The position numbers and the translations under genes are program-made. A model generated the notes under the pieces. It searched no databases, was not told the origin of the DNA, and saw only the letters and a list, made by a program, of their open reading frames with translations. Positions 46,454 to 55,246 of a DNA stretch of 64,000 nt are shown here, one piece after another (within the stretch, counting starts at the first letter, position 1; every line of letters begins with the position of its first letter). Source of the stretch: Singulisphaera sp. GP187 (GTDB taxonomy: Bacteria > Planctomycetota > Planctomycetia > Gemmatales > Gemmataceae); the NCBI GenBank assembly GCA_945905925.1, contig CAMDQN010000005.1:20590-84589 (forward strand). Reading direction: 5' to 3'.

Positions 46454-48876
46454 CAGAACACCTCGTAATCGTCTTTGACGTGGGGAGGCTCCTCTGACAC
46501 AACCTCTGGCTGGGGCAGCGCGGAAAACGTCTCGGTTACCTCCGCTTCTCCTTCGTTACCTGCTGACGAAACCGACACAACCTCCGTTTGATCGGTGAGA
46601 AACGTTTCTGGCGTGGGGATTGTGGCGAAAGGTTCTGCCGCACCTTCGGCAGTTACGTCAGTTCTGTCGGTGCCGTTAGCCCGCGCGGGCAGCATGAATT
46701 TTCGTGTTGGCCGTCCCCCAGCCGGGCCGGGCGGAACGTCAACCCACGAACCCCACCCGGCGGCAGCGAGTTCATTGAGGGCGGCTTCCGCGACATCGGC
46801 CTTCGCGTACGCACTCGCGCCGCGCTGGAGGTCGCGGGTTGTCATCGACCCGCCTCGACGGATGATGAATTCGGCGAGCGTTCGTTGTTTGCGCGTGTTC
46901 GGGTCTTCGCCGAGAGCGGAGTACACTCGCTCAGCTTCGGCGGCGAACCAATCGGCCAGTTCGATCCCCGCCCGCAAACTGTCAACGCCGAGTGGCGTCT
47001 GGTCGCTGATCTTGCGCGAAACGCACTGGACGAGATGGTGAAGGAGCGCGAGCCGTGCCGCGTACCCTTCCAACTTGCTAAACGCGGCGGCCAGGTCGTC
47101 GCTCGCACCGGCGGTCTTCTCGCCCCACCGATCAACGAACGGGGCGAACTCGCGCCGCGCTTCCGGCGACATGGGCACTTCACGCGGAATCGGTCGTCCG
47201 CCGCAGGCGTATTCTGGGCTCAACATCCGGAGCGCGCGAACCGCGTCGGCGTACCCGGCGGTCACGGCGTCGGGTATCTCGGCGTCCGTCCACTTCTTCG
47301 GTTGACGTGGTGGCATCGCGAGGAGAAGGCGGGCCGCCAAGCCTGACCCGAACGCCTCGCGCGTGAGACACTGTGCGAGGATGTCCGGTTGAATACCGCC
47401 GCAAACGGACGCGGCCGCGTGTGGCACCCGCACGGTCACTTTGTCCCCCGTCTTCCGGTCGATGACCAGGGTGCCGCCGCGGTGGAGTTCGAGCCACTGC
47501 GGAGCGTCGGACGTTTTCGAGTACCGGGTGAAGCTCTCGAACCACCCACGCAACTCGTCGCGGCGGACCAAAACGCCTTTGGGATTGCTCTGGAGGATGA
47601 TGCCTAAACTCTCGATGGTGACATCCGACAGCACCGCCCGCTCCGCCTTGGGGCGGTGTGGGGGCGCCGTGCCGCTCGTGCCGTCTTTCTTGGCCTTCTT
47701 GTGATCCTCTTCTTCTTCTTGATACCGGCACATTTCCGCGGCGTACTTTTCACCCAACTCCAACTCGATGTCCATGAGCGGACGTGTGGCCAACTCCTCC
47801 GCCGGACTCTTGACCGTCCCGGAGTGGCCGACGACCGCGGTCCAGACGATCGGCGGCTCGGTCCAACTCTTTTTGATGCGGAGTATCCGTCCCATTCCGA
47901 CCGCGCCACTCAGAACGGCCAGCGCGGGGAGCGCAACATAAGCGGGATCGCACGGCAGCGCGCGACTTGCTTCCTCGACGAATCGGGCGACCGGTTCGGG
48001 GAGGAGTCGCACCGGGAACGGGGTGTACGGCTGCGAACGAGTTCCGGCTGACGGTGATCCGCTGCGCGTTAGCGGCATCGAGTCCGGTCGGGTGACGGGT
48101 GCGGCGGTCGCGATCAACTTCCGCAGCCCGTCCGCACCGTGGGCGACGAGGAAGTCATCCAACCCAACCTTCGCGCCGTCCGCTCCGCCCGGCAATCGGA
48201 CGGCTCGAACGTCCGCGCCGGCCGCACGTAGCGCTTCGGCCAAGTGCCACTCGGCCCACCGCACATCGGGGTTGTCGGCGAGGTCGGAGTCGTACGCACT
48301 GAAAACAACGCGTCCCTTCCAAGCGATTCCGGTGAGATCGTGGATCAACTCCCGCTTGCCGGTTTTCTGCCCGTCCGCACCCTTCTCGCGCTTCACTTGC
48401 CAGCCGTAGACGCCAACCAACCCGACGCAAGCGAACCCGTCCTGATCGGCCTTCGCGGCTTTCTTTTCGCCTTCAGTAACCAGCAACGGCACGGTCGCGT
48501 CAGCGAGGAGAGTGCGGGTGAGTGGTGGGAAGTACGCCCGATTCGACATTCCAACCGGCGATTCGTACTTGCGCGGTTTACCGCCTTCAAGCCGCGGCCG
48601 GTCCGGTTTGAACCGGACGTAGCGCGTAAAAGTCCCATCGGGCGAGTGGAAAGGAATGCAGAGGCACGAACCAAGTTCGGCAGCCCCCGCCGTGCCGCGC
48701 CAGCACAGAAACTTGGCGACCTTAGCCGGGTCGCGCGACGACCGGAAGCCGCACCGCAGAACTTGCGCGTCGGATAAGCCCGACTTGCGAAGATCCGCGA
48801 GGTGTTTTGCGCTGAGAACGTCCTCGGCCCGCTCGGTCTCATCACCCGGTGCGGCAGGATGTGGTAAAGTGTTCAT
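46453..48876 (-). CDS. DUF3854/DUF3987 primase-helicase-like protein of the island
   Basis: An 807-residue protein. The N-terminal ~260 residues have a Toprim-like fold seen in DUF3854 (LLVTEGEKKAAKADQDGFAC, then VVFSAYDSDLADNPDVRWAE with the DxD element). The rest is the DUF3987 domain (VRLLPEPVARFVEEASRALP, AVVGHSGTVKSPAEELATRP, VLVRRDELRGWFESFTRYS). The P-loop GHSGTVKSP diverges from Walker A (GxxGxGKS), and ATPase activity is uncertain. The C-terminal part has a winged-helix and acidic tail. Such proteins are usual for planctomycete integrative elements and probably act in replication of the excised circle. A GAAAGGA site precedes the ATG at 48876. Confidence 0.8.
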   Translation of the reverse strand: MNTLPHPAAPGDETERAEDVLSAKHLADLRKSGLSDAQVLRCGFRSSRDPAKVAKFLCWRGTAGAAELGSCLCIPFHSPDGTFTRYVRFKPDRPRLEGGKPRKYESPVGMSNRAYFPPLTRTLLADATVPLLVTEGEKKAAKADQDGFACVGLVGVYGWQVKREKGADGQKTGKRELIHDLTGIAWKGRVVFSAYDSDLADNPDVRWAEWHLAEALRAAGADVRAVRLPGGADGAKVGLDDFLVAHGADGLRKLIATAAPVTRPDSMPLTRSGSPSAGTRSQPYTPFPVRLLPEPVARFVEEASRALPCDPAYVALPALAVLSGAVGMGRILRIKKSWTEPPIVWTAVVGHSGTVKSPAEELATRPLMDIELELGEKYAAEMCRYQEEEEDHKKAKKDGTSGTAPPHRPKAERAVLSDVTIESLGIILQSNPKGVLVRRDELRGWFESFTRYSKTSDAPQWLELHRGGTLVIDRKTGDKVTVRVPHAAASVCGGIQPDILAQCLTREAFGSGLAARLLLAMPPRQPKKWTDAEIPDAVTAGYADAVRALRMLSPEYACGGRPIPREVPMSPEARREFAPFVDRWGEKTAGASDDLAAAFSKLEGYAARLALLHHLVQCVSRKISDQTPLGVDSLRAGIELADWFAAEAERVYSALGEDPNTRKQRTLAEFIIRRGGSMTTRDLQRGASAYAKADVAEAALNELAAAGWGSWVDVPPGPAGGRPTRKFMLPARANGTDRTDVTAEGAAEPFATIPTPETFLTDQTEVVSVSSAGNEGEAEVTETFSALPQPEVVSEEPPHVKDDYEVF

Positions 48877-48940
48877 AGTTCCTTTCTGGGGCTGGCACCG
48901 ATCCAGTGACGCGGGCGGTGCCGGCCTCAGTTGTTGAGAT

Positions 48941-49189
48941 TCAACCCTTCCGGTTCATGTCTTTCAGCCGTTGCCACGTCAGCCGATCAGGCGCCCCAGC
49001 CTCCAGCCACGCGACCAGTTCCGCCCGCGACCAGCGCGGACAGCGTGACGTGAGGTAGACCGGCAGCGGGAGTTTGCCGGCTGAGTGCATCTTGAAGAAG
49101 GTGGCGCGAGAGACGCCCAAGACGCGGGCGGCGTCCGTTGGGGTCAAGACGAGTTGATCGGAGCTGGTCGAAGTCTGTGTGGCGTTCAT
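48941..49189 (-). CDS. HTH excisionase-like protein
   Basis: An 82-residue protein with a MerR/excisionase-type winged helix: LTPTDAARVLGVSRATFFKM then HSAGKLPLPVYLTSRCPRWS, then RAELVAWLEAG. This is the AlpA/HTH_17 layout. In an island beside an integrase it may direct excision or repress transcription. ATG at 49189 chosen. Lies upstream of the DUF3854/DUF3987 gene on the same strand. Confidence 0.75.
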   Translation of the reverse strand: MNATQTSTSSDQLVLTPTDAARVLGVSRATFFKMHSAGKLPLPVYLTSRCPRWSRAELVAWLEAGAPDRLTWQRLKDMNRKG

Positions 49190-49248
49190 GCACACATCAT
49201 CCGACCCGTCGGTGTAACGGGGCGAAGACAGTCGTGGACAGTCGTGGC

Positions 49249-50154
49249 CTATTCTCGCGGGGGGAGTATCAGAAAGTGTCCGGCGCTTTGGGCGGCGATT
49301 AAGTTCGCCAAGTCAGGCCAGTTCGTGCTGAGTTTCTTTCGAAGTCGAGTCTGGTTCTTGCCCTTGAGACCTTTGCCCTTGACGATATTTTTGAACGGGA
49401 TCGCGTGCGGGTGCGCGGCGATCACGGCACTCACGTAAGACATCACGTCCGGCTCGACTTCGGTGGCGATGACGCGCCCGTCCAGGTACACCGCTCTTGT
49501 GTCGGGATCGGCCGTCAAGCGCGCTTCTTCCTTACCGTCTTGCGTTGGTTCTCGGATTGCTTGAAGGAGTGGAAGGTGATCGAGTTTCCAGTGATAATCC
49601 GGCGTGGCTTCAAGTATCTCCATGTACATCGCGAAACGCCATTCCCGAATACACGCAGGCTCCCACGACAGGCGGCACATCGGGCGCGATATGTTGAGGA
49701 TCACCTCCTTCCGGAATCCAGTCACGGAGGCCGCAAGGTCGATCGGCGCGATGTGACGCCGAATGAACGCGGACGCGAGTTCGTAGTCGAGTGCCCATTC
49801 ACCTGCTAACGGGAAGTCGGGGGCTTCGGGTGTGAACCGCTGACCCGCGTAAAAGGCGCACCGACAGATTCGTTCGAGCCTGCGGAAGGCGGCCTCGAAG
49901 TAACTGCTCGCGGTCGGTTCAATTGCCGGGGTATCGGATGACACCCACCAATCGAGACTGTTCTGCAAAAGCGACCGCAATTTCTCCCATCGGTCCACCA
50001 CCGAGCGGAGCAGATCCTCGGTAAGAAGGGTGGTTCGTTGAATCGTGCCGATCAGTTCGAGGCACTGTATCCCGCTTTCCCAGACCGATTGCCCCAGTTT
50101 CACAGGGGGGAAGACCAAATCGGCCGCCGCGCGAAACAGTTTGTCGTCAGGCAT
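49249..50154 (-). CDS. Unknown protein, last gene of the island block
   Basis: A 301-residue protein of no recognised family. It starts MPDDKLFRAAADLVFPPVKL at 50154; the frame is open farther up to 50517, but that part overlaps another gene and lacks features. It has hydrophobic helical segments (ELIGTIQRTTLLTEDLLRSV), conserved-looking Trp/Cys residues (RLERICRCAFYAGQRF) and a C-terminal basic region (KGKGLKGKNQTRLRKKLSTN) that looks like a winged-helix or nucleic-acid-binding end. A repeated ACAGTCGTGG lies just beyond its stop. Confidence 0.55.
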   Translation of the reverse strand: MPDDKLFRAAADLVFPPVKLGQSVWESGIQCLELIGTIQRTTLLTEDLLRSVVDRWEKLRSLLQNSLDWWVSSDTPAIEPTASSYFEAAFRRLERICRCAFYAGQRFTPEAPDFPLAGEWALDYELASAFIRRHIAPIDLAASVTGFRKEVILNISRPMCRLSWEPACIREWRFAMYMEILEATPDYHWKLDHLPLLQAIREPTQDGKEEARLTADPDTRAVYLDGRVIATEVEPDVMSYVSAVIAAHPHAIPFKNIVKGKGLKGKNQTRLRKKLSTNWPDLANLIAAQSAGHFLILPPRE

Positions 50155-50348
50155 CAGACGCCCGGAAAAAGTACGGCTGGGTTGATCACCGTGATGATTA
50201 CGATGTGTTGTTGAGGAAGCAACCTCGGTAACTGATGCGTGCCCCTCTGCCGCACCGTTCCGCGGGGCCAGAAGCGGGAAAATCAGGCAGGGCGACAAAC
50301 GAAGGAGTTGACCATTTCGGTACGCGAATCTGTGACCGCGGCGACGGT

Positions 50349-50678
50349 TCACGTCGGGTCCGTCGGCGGTTCGATGACAAGCGGGCCGAACCCAATGACC
50401 AGCGGGCCGGGACCGTGTGCCGGTGTGAACTGGGCGAGCCACTCCGCCGGCGGTTCGTCGCCGTCGAACACGATCTCGACTCCGCCGCCCTCGCGGTAGA
50501 TGCCCGGCTCGCGGCACTCCGTCCCCGTGTTCCAGGTCGGATCGCCCCGCCGCCGGAGTAACAGGACCAGCGGCTCAAACGCCCCGTGCGCCGGCTTCGG
50601 CAGCACCGCTTCCAAGCGGGCGAGGCGCGTCGCCTGCCGCGCCAGTCGGCGGCGGACTCGTTCCAGTAAGGTGAGCAT
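50349..50678 (-). CDS. Unknown small protein
   Basis: A 109-residue protein. It begins MLTLLERVRRRLARQATRLA, a basic helix, and continues with GAFEPLVLLLRRRGDPTWNT and EIVFDGDEPPAEWLAQFTPA. Overlaps the end of the previous gene (51117-50575) by about 100 bases in another frame, and the start has no good ribosome site. Its even composition suggests it is real, but it may be non-coding. Confidence 0.4.
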   Translation of the reverse strand: MLTLLERVRRRLARQATRLARLEAVLPKPAHGAFEPLVLLLRRRGDPTWNTGTECREPGIYREGGGVEIVFDGDEPPAEWLAQFTPAHGPGPLVIGFGPLVIEPPTDPT

Positions 50679-51117
50679 CGCGGAGACGGCGCTCCAGTTC
50701 TTCGATCCGCGCGCCCTGCGCGGTGGCGAGTTTGACCAGTTCGCGGACATCCTTCTCCGGGTACAACCCGCGGAGTTTGGCATCGGAATCGAGGATCGAC
50801 AGTGCCGTCCGGTAGTCGGCCGCGTTCACGCACCGCGCGAATAACGCTTGGCGCTGCGCGAGGTGGCGCGCGATCACCTGCTTGCGGTTCTTGTCCTGGC
50901 GCTCGACGAGCAACGCGTCGGCGCGGCGCATGTATTCCCGGAGTTGGCGCTCTTGAAGTGCCCACTTCTTTTCTGCAGCATATTGCACAACATCGTGGTA
51001 CTGGGCGCCATCCAACCGGATGACGAGAACCTCCTCGACCCGGAGCGCAACTTCGGCAACTTCGGCCTTCCTCTTCGCCTTCTCGGTGGCATCAGGCTTT
51101 TTCTTCTTGCCCGGCAT
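50575..51117 (-). CDS. Helix-turn-helix / coiled-coil protein, terminase-small-like
   Basis: A 180-residue charged protein: a basic N-terminus (MPGKKKKPDATEKAKRKAEV), a helical region EEVLVIRLDGAQYHDVVQYA then EKKWALQERQLREYMRRAD similar to phage small-terminase helix-turn-helix regions, a long coiled coil (ARIEELERRLRDA) and a disordered Pro/Gly-rich tail. The start overlaps the previous gene by 26 bases. A packaging or DNA-binding function is possible, not proven. Confidence 0.55.
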   Translation of the reverse strand: MPGKKKKPDATEKAKRKAEVAEVALRVEEVLVIRLDGAQYHDVVQYAAEKKWALQERQLREYMRRADALLVERQDKNRKQVIARHLAQRQALFARCVNAADYRTALSILDSDAKLRGLYPEKDVRELVKLATAQGARIEELERRLRDAHLTGTSPPPTGAAGDAPRPLGSGAAEAGARGV

Positions 51118-51730
51118 TGTCCTTACTCACGAGTTCGTCGATCCACGCCGAATGCCAGTCGTGAAGGGCGCGGGCGCGGGTCGCGGTCAGTTGCTCGCGG
51201 TTGCGGTTCGCGCGCAGGTTGGCGGAAGACTCGAACGTCAACCCGTCGCCGTCGCCCAGGTCGAAGCACACGACCTTGCAGTGCGTGCGCGCGGCGGCGA
51301 CCTTCACGTTTGGGTAGGCGGTCAGTTCGGCCACACTGCGCTCGTGGTTCTCTTTGTTGTGCTCCCGGAAGAACACGGACACGAGCAACGTCAGCGCGCA
51401 CTTGCGGGTTTCGAGAAGCGCCGCGAGTTCCTTCACGTTGCGTTTGGAATAGCACAGCGTCGCGATCCGCAGGTGAGTGAGCGTCGGTAGTAACTTGGCC
51501 GTCGCGCCGATGACTTGGCACAAGTCGAACGTGCCGAGCATGAGCGAGTGAACCGTCTCGCCCGGTGCGGGCAGTTCGGGCAGCAGTTCGGCCGCGAGCA
51601 GCGCGGCTCGCTGGTGGCGCCGGTCGGGGCGCGTGGTTAAGCGCGGCGCGGTCGTCTCGACGTGCTGCGCGGCGCGCCCGAATGCGGGGCGGGGGAGTGT
51701 GGCGAACGACAGTGGCGCGGGCCGGTCCAC
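51092..51730 (-). CDS. Phospholipase D-like domain protein
   Basis: A 212-residue protein. The C-terminal THCKVVCFDLGDGDGLTFES then SANLRANRNREQL has the H-x-K-x(4)-D-like motif of the PLD superfamily and the usual following Ser/Asn. The first part (SLMLGTFDLCQVIGATAKLL and LVSVFFREHNKENHER) is a non-catalytic half-domain. With one HKD-like motif it would work as a dimer, as PLD-type nucleases do. The start is uncertain (GTG at 51730). A PLD nuclease also occurs in DISARM-type defence operons. Confidence 0.6.
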   Translation of the reverse strand: MDRPAPLSFATLPRPAFGRAAQHVETTAPRLTTRPDRRHQRAALLAAELLPELPAPGETVHSLMLGTFDLCQVIGATAKLLPTLTHLRIATLCYSKRNVKELAALLETRKCALTLLVSVFFREHNKENHERSVAELTAYPNVKVAAARTHCKVVCFDLGDGDGLTFESSANLRANRNREQLTATRARALHDWHSAWIDELVSKDNAGQEEKA

Positions 51731-51733
51731 GGG

Positions 51734-51880
51734 TTACCACGGGATCGGGGTGTTCGACAGTCCGCCCTTGTCGCCGCTCCCGCTCGTGCCGCCGCCGGAC
51801 TTCTTCCGCGCCCGCTTCCGGGGCATCTTCTTCGCGCCGACCACCTTCAGCTTGCCGCTGAAAGATACCTTCCTCGCCAT
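51734..51880 (-). CDS. Very small basic protein (48 residues)
   Basis: Starts MARKVSFSGKLKVVGAKKMP at an ATG with GAGGG six bases upstream, and ends with a Gly/Ser tail (GGGTSGSGDKGGLSNTPIPW). Twelve Lys/Arg residues suggest nucleic-acid binding. It fits tightly between the PLD-like gene and a small membrane-protein gene (34-base overlap with the latter). Too small to assign. Confidence 0.5.
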   Translation of the reverse strand: MARKVSFSGKLKVVGAKKMPRKRARKKSGGGTSGSGDKGGLSNTPIPW

Positions 51881-52068
51881 CGCTTACCCTCGGGCGTGTC
51901 GGCGCATTGGCTACTCCAGACCAAAACGTAGCGGGCCGGGTTGCCTGCCGCTAACCACCGACGAAGCGGCGCGGCGGCCGACCAGCACCGGCCGAGCGCG
52001 AGCAGGCAGCCGAGGCCGACGACAATGAAGGCCAGCAGAGCCGCGAACAAGGCGACAGGGAGGGGCAT
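51847..52068 (-). CDS. Small single-span membrane protein
   Basis: A 73-residue protein; the first 30 residues are a membrane span (LPVALFAALLAFIVVGLGCLLAL is the hydrophobic stretch). The remainder is basic. It begins 54 bases after the DUF499 gene on the same strand. No ribosome site stands out; may be an effector-like or unrelated small protein. Confidence 0.45.
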   Translation of the reverse strand: MPLPVALFAALLAFIVVGLGCLLALGRCWSAAAPLRRWLAAGNPARYVLVWSSQCADTPEGKRWRGRYLSAAS

Positions 52069-52122
52069 ATCGTTGTCTGGTTCAAACTCGAATCGGGCTA
52101 ATCACGTTTCGGGAAGCACACC

Positions 52123-54927
52123 TCACCCGCCACTCGCGACCACCTGCAGCGCGCCGGCGAGGGCAAGGTCGTTGAGGATTTGACTCACCTCGGCGCCGAT
52201 GTCGCCCGCACCGGGGTTCAGCTTCACCCGCACATCGATGTTGATCGTCGTCACGCCAGCAGCCTTCAGTTTGGTCAGCAGTTTGGTGCCGATCCGGTTC
52301 CACTGCTCGCTCGGCACCTCGCCGTAAATGTGCAACTCTCCGGGAACGAACGGCGGGGGCAGCGGAACCACCGGCGGCGTGACAGGTGGCGCGACGGGTG
52401 GAACGGTCACCGGGTCCGGGCCGACGACCGCGGGACCATTCCCTGTGGCTTCCACCGGTTTCGCTTTCAGTTCCTTTGCCTTTGCCTTCGTCAGCAGAAA
52501 CACGCCGGGGTCGAACGCGACCTCTTCCGGTGGTAACTCTTCCGCGAACCACACTTGCTGATACGTTCCGCCCGGTTGCGGACCGGACGCCAGGCCGAAG
52601 TCGCCCTTCGGCACGAACTCCCCGATCTTCTGCCGGAGCACCTCGTCCGGGTTCGGCAACCGCTTTAAACTGCCGTCGAGGAACCCCTGCCGAAGTCCCT
52701 GGAGCGGCCACGCTCCGGATGCCTTCAGCGCCTCCGGCCAGTGGCGGTCGAGGTAACCCGCGCCCACTGTATCGTTCAGCAATCCCTCCGCCTTCAGCGC
52801 TGTGAGTACCCTCGCGCAAAGCGAATCCTTCGCACTCGCGTGCCCGGCGCCCATGTCAATGGGCACTCCCGCTTCTGCCTTCTCGCTTACCACGACGTAC
52901 CGATAGCTGCCCCATACTTCGTTTCGCGCGTCGTCTTCGGCGCTGGTTATCTCCGAACGAATCTCCGCCTTCTCCGCCGCGTCGAACTCCGTGCCCAGCA
53001 CTCCCTTTTTCAGGTCCGATTCGACCCGCTTCCAGGCGAGCCAAGTCTCGACTGTGTCCACCAATTTCCGGCCGGGCTGTTTGAAGCAAAACGTCAGCGC
53101 CGCCGGGTACAGGCGCGAAGACTTTCCCTTCAATTTGATCCAGTCGCGCACCTTCTCGCTCAGCGCTGCGGAAAGCGGGTCGGAACACTCGACTTCAGGC
53201 CCGACGACAACAAGTGTCAGCCGCGGCGAGTCTGGGATCGCGGAGAGGTCTTCGGGAAGGGGAACAAGCGGCAGGGTGCAACCCTTCTCGAATTCCTCCT
53301 TCACCAGTTTTCGCAGTGCGGGCTTCACCTCGCCGTCGAAGTCCAGTGACGCTCGTTTGTCGTGGACCACCTTTTTCAGCCGCGGCTTGTGGTGGATACG
53401 GTAGCCGTCCGACCCGGCTTCGCGGACGTAGTAACCCTTCTTCTCCAGCGCCGCCGCGGCGTTATCGACTGACGTGGTGTCCACGTCCGGCTCGCCGATT
53501 GCGAACCGCAGTTCCGGCAGGTGAGCCACCTTGTCCACTTGACCGCCGGACGACTCGAAGAAGATCGCCGCCCCGACGCGACGGTGAATGTCTTGCAGCG
53601 CCCCCGATGTGTTCGCATCGAGCGCCCGCGCGTGCGAGTTCGAGCCGGACACGTCCGTGTCGATGGCGGTTGCGATCTCCGTCCCGACGTTCCCCGCGGT
53701 GAGTTGACCAAACACCACGCTGCGGAACGCGGGCACGTCGAGCGGTGCCGAGCCGAGCGTGATGAGTGGTTCGCGGCGGGCCTGCTTGTACCCGTCCTTC
53801 ACCGCCCACGCGATCCACTGCGCCAGCATCGCCAGCGTGCCGCGGGTCTTCTGGAATTGCGACACCGTTGCCCACTTCCGCTGGAACACGGAGATCGTGG
53901 CCGGGTGGAATGGGTAACAGTCCTCGAACCGCTTCTGCAACAGCTCCTGCGCCTTCTTATCGGTGGACGCCGTGTCTACAGCCGTCCACTCGCCGGGGAG
54001 TTGCTTCCGCTGCTGGAAGGTCCACTCCGCGAACGCCTTCGCGGTCGCGCGGCGGGCCTTGTTCACCTTGTCGTCGTCCAACCCCTCGAACAGTCGGCGC
54101 CGGATCACCTCCGCGATCTCAGCCTCGTCGTTGGCGATCAGGTCCATCGCCACCCGGCGCACCACCTTCGTGATCTTCTCCTGCTGCTCCACGTCGTAGT
54201 CCGTCATCTCCACCTGACTGCGCGGCAGGCTGACCACCGCCGCGGCGCGGGGGTGGCCTGTGACGGCGACCGTCAGGTTCTGGATGAACGCGTGGAACGG
54301 CTCCGCCATCTTGCGGTGGCGGTTCATGAAGTTCAGAACCTCGTCGCACAAGATCAGCACGCACCCGCCGGCCGCGTCGAACAACCGGCCGAGTGCCTCC
54401 GTGCCGGGCGGGGTCTCCTTCGCGGACGCGCCCAGCGCTTCGATCCCCTTCTCTTTGGCAAGCTGGTAAGCGAGATCCAGCCACGGCGTTTCACGTCCGG
54501 GTTGCGGATCCCAGGCGTTGCCGACGAACACGGCGACGGCGGCCTTCGGCACCGCTGCGACCTTCGCTTCCGTCACCAGCGCGCCGATGCCGTTGAACGC
54601 AACCGACGCCGGGCCGGTGTTAGCGAGGTGGTACAAGGCGGTGAGCGTGTGCGTCTTGCCGCCGCCGAACTGCGTCACCAGCGCCATCACCGGCGACGTG
54701 TTCGCGGTCTCGCCGGACAGTCGGCGGAGCACCATCCCGCAGTGTTCGCGGAGCGCGCGTGTGAAGCAGGTGCGCGCGAAAAACTGGTCGGGCTTCCGGT
54801 AGTCTTCCGGCGCGGTGCCTGAGACTACCTGTTCGAGGTGGATGGCGAACTCATCCGGGTTGAACGACCGGCCGTCGCGCACTTCCTTGCGGGCCGTCAC
54901 CACCTTGTACCACGGGTCGAGCGACAT
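52123..54927 (-). CDS. DUF499 family AAA+ ATPase
   Basis: A 934-residue ATPase. MSLDPWYKVVTARKEVRDGR is the typical N-terminus; Walker A is TQFGGGKTHTL at residues 87-93, and GGCVLILCDEVLNFMNRHRK carries Walker B and the catalytic Glu. A long helical middle follows (DYDVEQQEKITKVVRRVAMD), then a Pro/Val-rich linker (VPPVAPPVTPPVVPLPPPFV) and a small C-terminal ferredoxin-like domain (LTKLKAAGVTTINIDVRVKL). DUF499 proteins are recurrent partners of DUF1156 methylases in predicted defence loci. The start ATG at 54927 follows a short possible gene. Confidence 0.8.
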   Translation of the reverse strand: MSLDPWYKVVTARKEVRDGRSFNPDEFAIHLEQVVSGTAPEDYRKPDQFFARTCFTRALREHCGMVLRRLSGETANTSPVMALVTQFGGGKTHTLTALYHLANTGPASVAFNGIGALVTEAKVAAVPKAAVAVFVGNAWDPQPGRETPWLDLAYQLAKEKGIEALGASAKETPPGTEALGRLFDAAGGCVLILCDEVLNFMNRHRKMAEPFHAFIQNLTVAVTGHPRAAAVVSLPRSQVEMTDYDVEQQEKITKVVRRVAMDLIANDEAEIAEVIRRRLFEGLDDDKVNKARRATAKAFAEWTFQQRKQLPGEWTAVDTASTDKKAQELLQKRFEDCYPFHPATISVFQRKWATVSQFQKTRGTLAMLAQWIAWAVKDGYKQARREPLITLGSAPLDVPAFRSVVFGQLTAGNVGTEIATAIDTDVSGSNSHARALDANTSGALQDIHRRVGAAIFFESSGGQVDKVAHLPELRFAIGEPDVDTTSVDNAAAALEKKGYYVREAGSDGYRIHHKPRLKKVVHDKRASLDFDGEVKPALRKLVKEEFEKGCTLPLVPLPEDLSAIPDSPRLTLVVVGPEVECSDPLSAALSEKVRDWIKLKGKSSRLYPAALTFCFKQPGRKLVDTVETWLAWKRVESDLKKGVLGTEFDAAEKAEIRSEITSAEDDARNEVWGSYRYVVVSEKAEAGVPIDMGAGHASAKDSLCARVLTALKAEGLLNDTVGAGYLDRHWPEALKASGAWPLQGLRQGFLDGSLKRLPNPDEVLRQKIGEFVPKGDFGLASGPQPGGTYQQVWFAEELPPEEVAFDPGVFLLTKAKAKELKAKPVEATGNGPAVVGPDPVTVPPVAPPVTPPVVPLPPPFVPGELHIYGEVPSEQWNRIGTKLLTKLKAAGVTTINIDVRVKLNPGAGDIGAEVSQILNDLALAGALQVVASGG

Positions 54928-54931
54928 GGAA

Positions 54932-55117
54932 TCACCTGAGGGTGGGGGGCTTCTTCTTGCGCAGCGCATCGCCTGGAATTTCCAGGGGCCGACGCGCTTT
55001 TGGCTTCTTGATCCTGACCACAGCGGGCCGAAATCGCTTCGGGGCGAAGGGGTTGGTTGCGGTCAGAGGTGACCACAGCGTCCCGCCGGGCGCTTCACAC
55101 GACCGAACGCAGCGCAT
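54932..55117 (-). CDS. Possible small basic protein ahead of DUF499 gene
   Basis: A 61-residue reading frame starting MRCVRSCEAPGGTLWSPLTA and ending KARRPLEIPGDALRKKKPPT; its stop is four bases before the DUF499 ATG. Only the placement supports it: no ribosome site, no family. The 319-base gap between the DUF1156 and DUF499 genes holds nothing else I can name. Confidence 0.25.
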   Translation of the reverse strand: MRCVRSCEAPGGTLWSPLTATNPFAPKRFRPAVVRIKKPKARRPLEIPGDALRKKKPPTLR

Positions 55118-55246
55118 GGCGGGACGCGATCGGCCCGCGCGCCGCGCGTACCCCAATACCTACGTGGGTGATTACTGAACGCTTGTCAAGTATCATTCCC
55201 AACGGTGCGCCGAAAACAGACGGATGCCGGACCGCTCGCCACGCGA

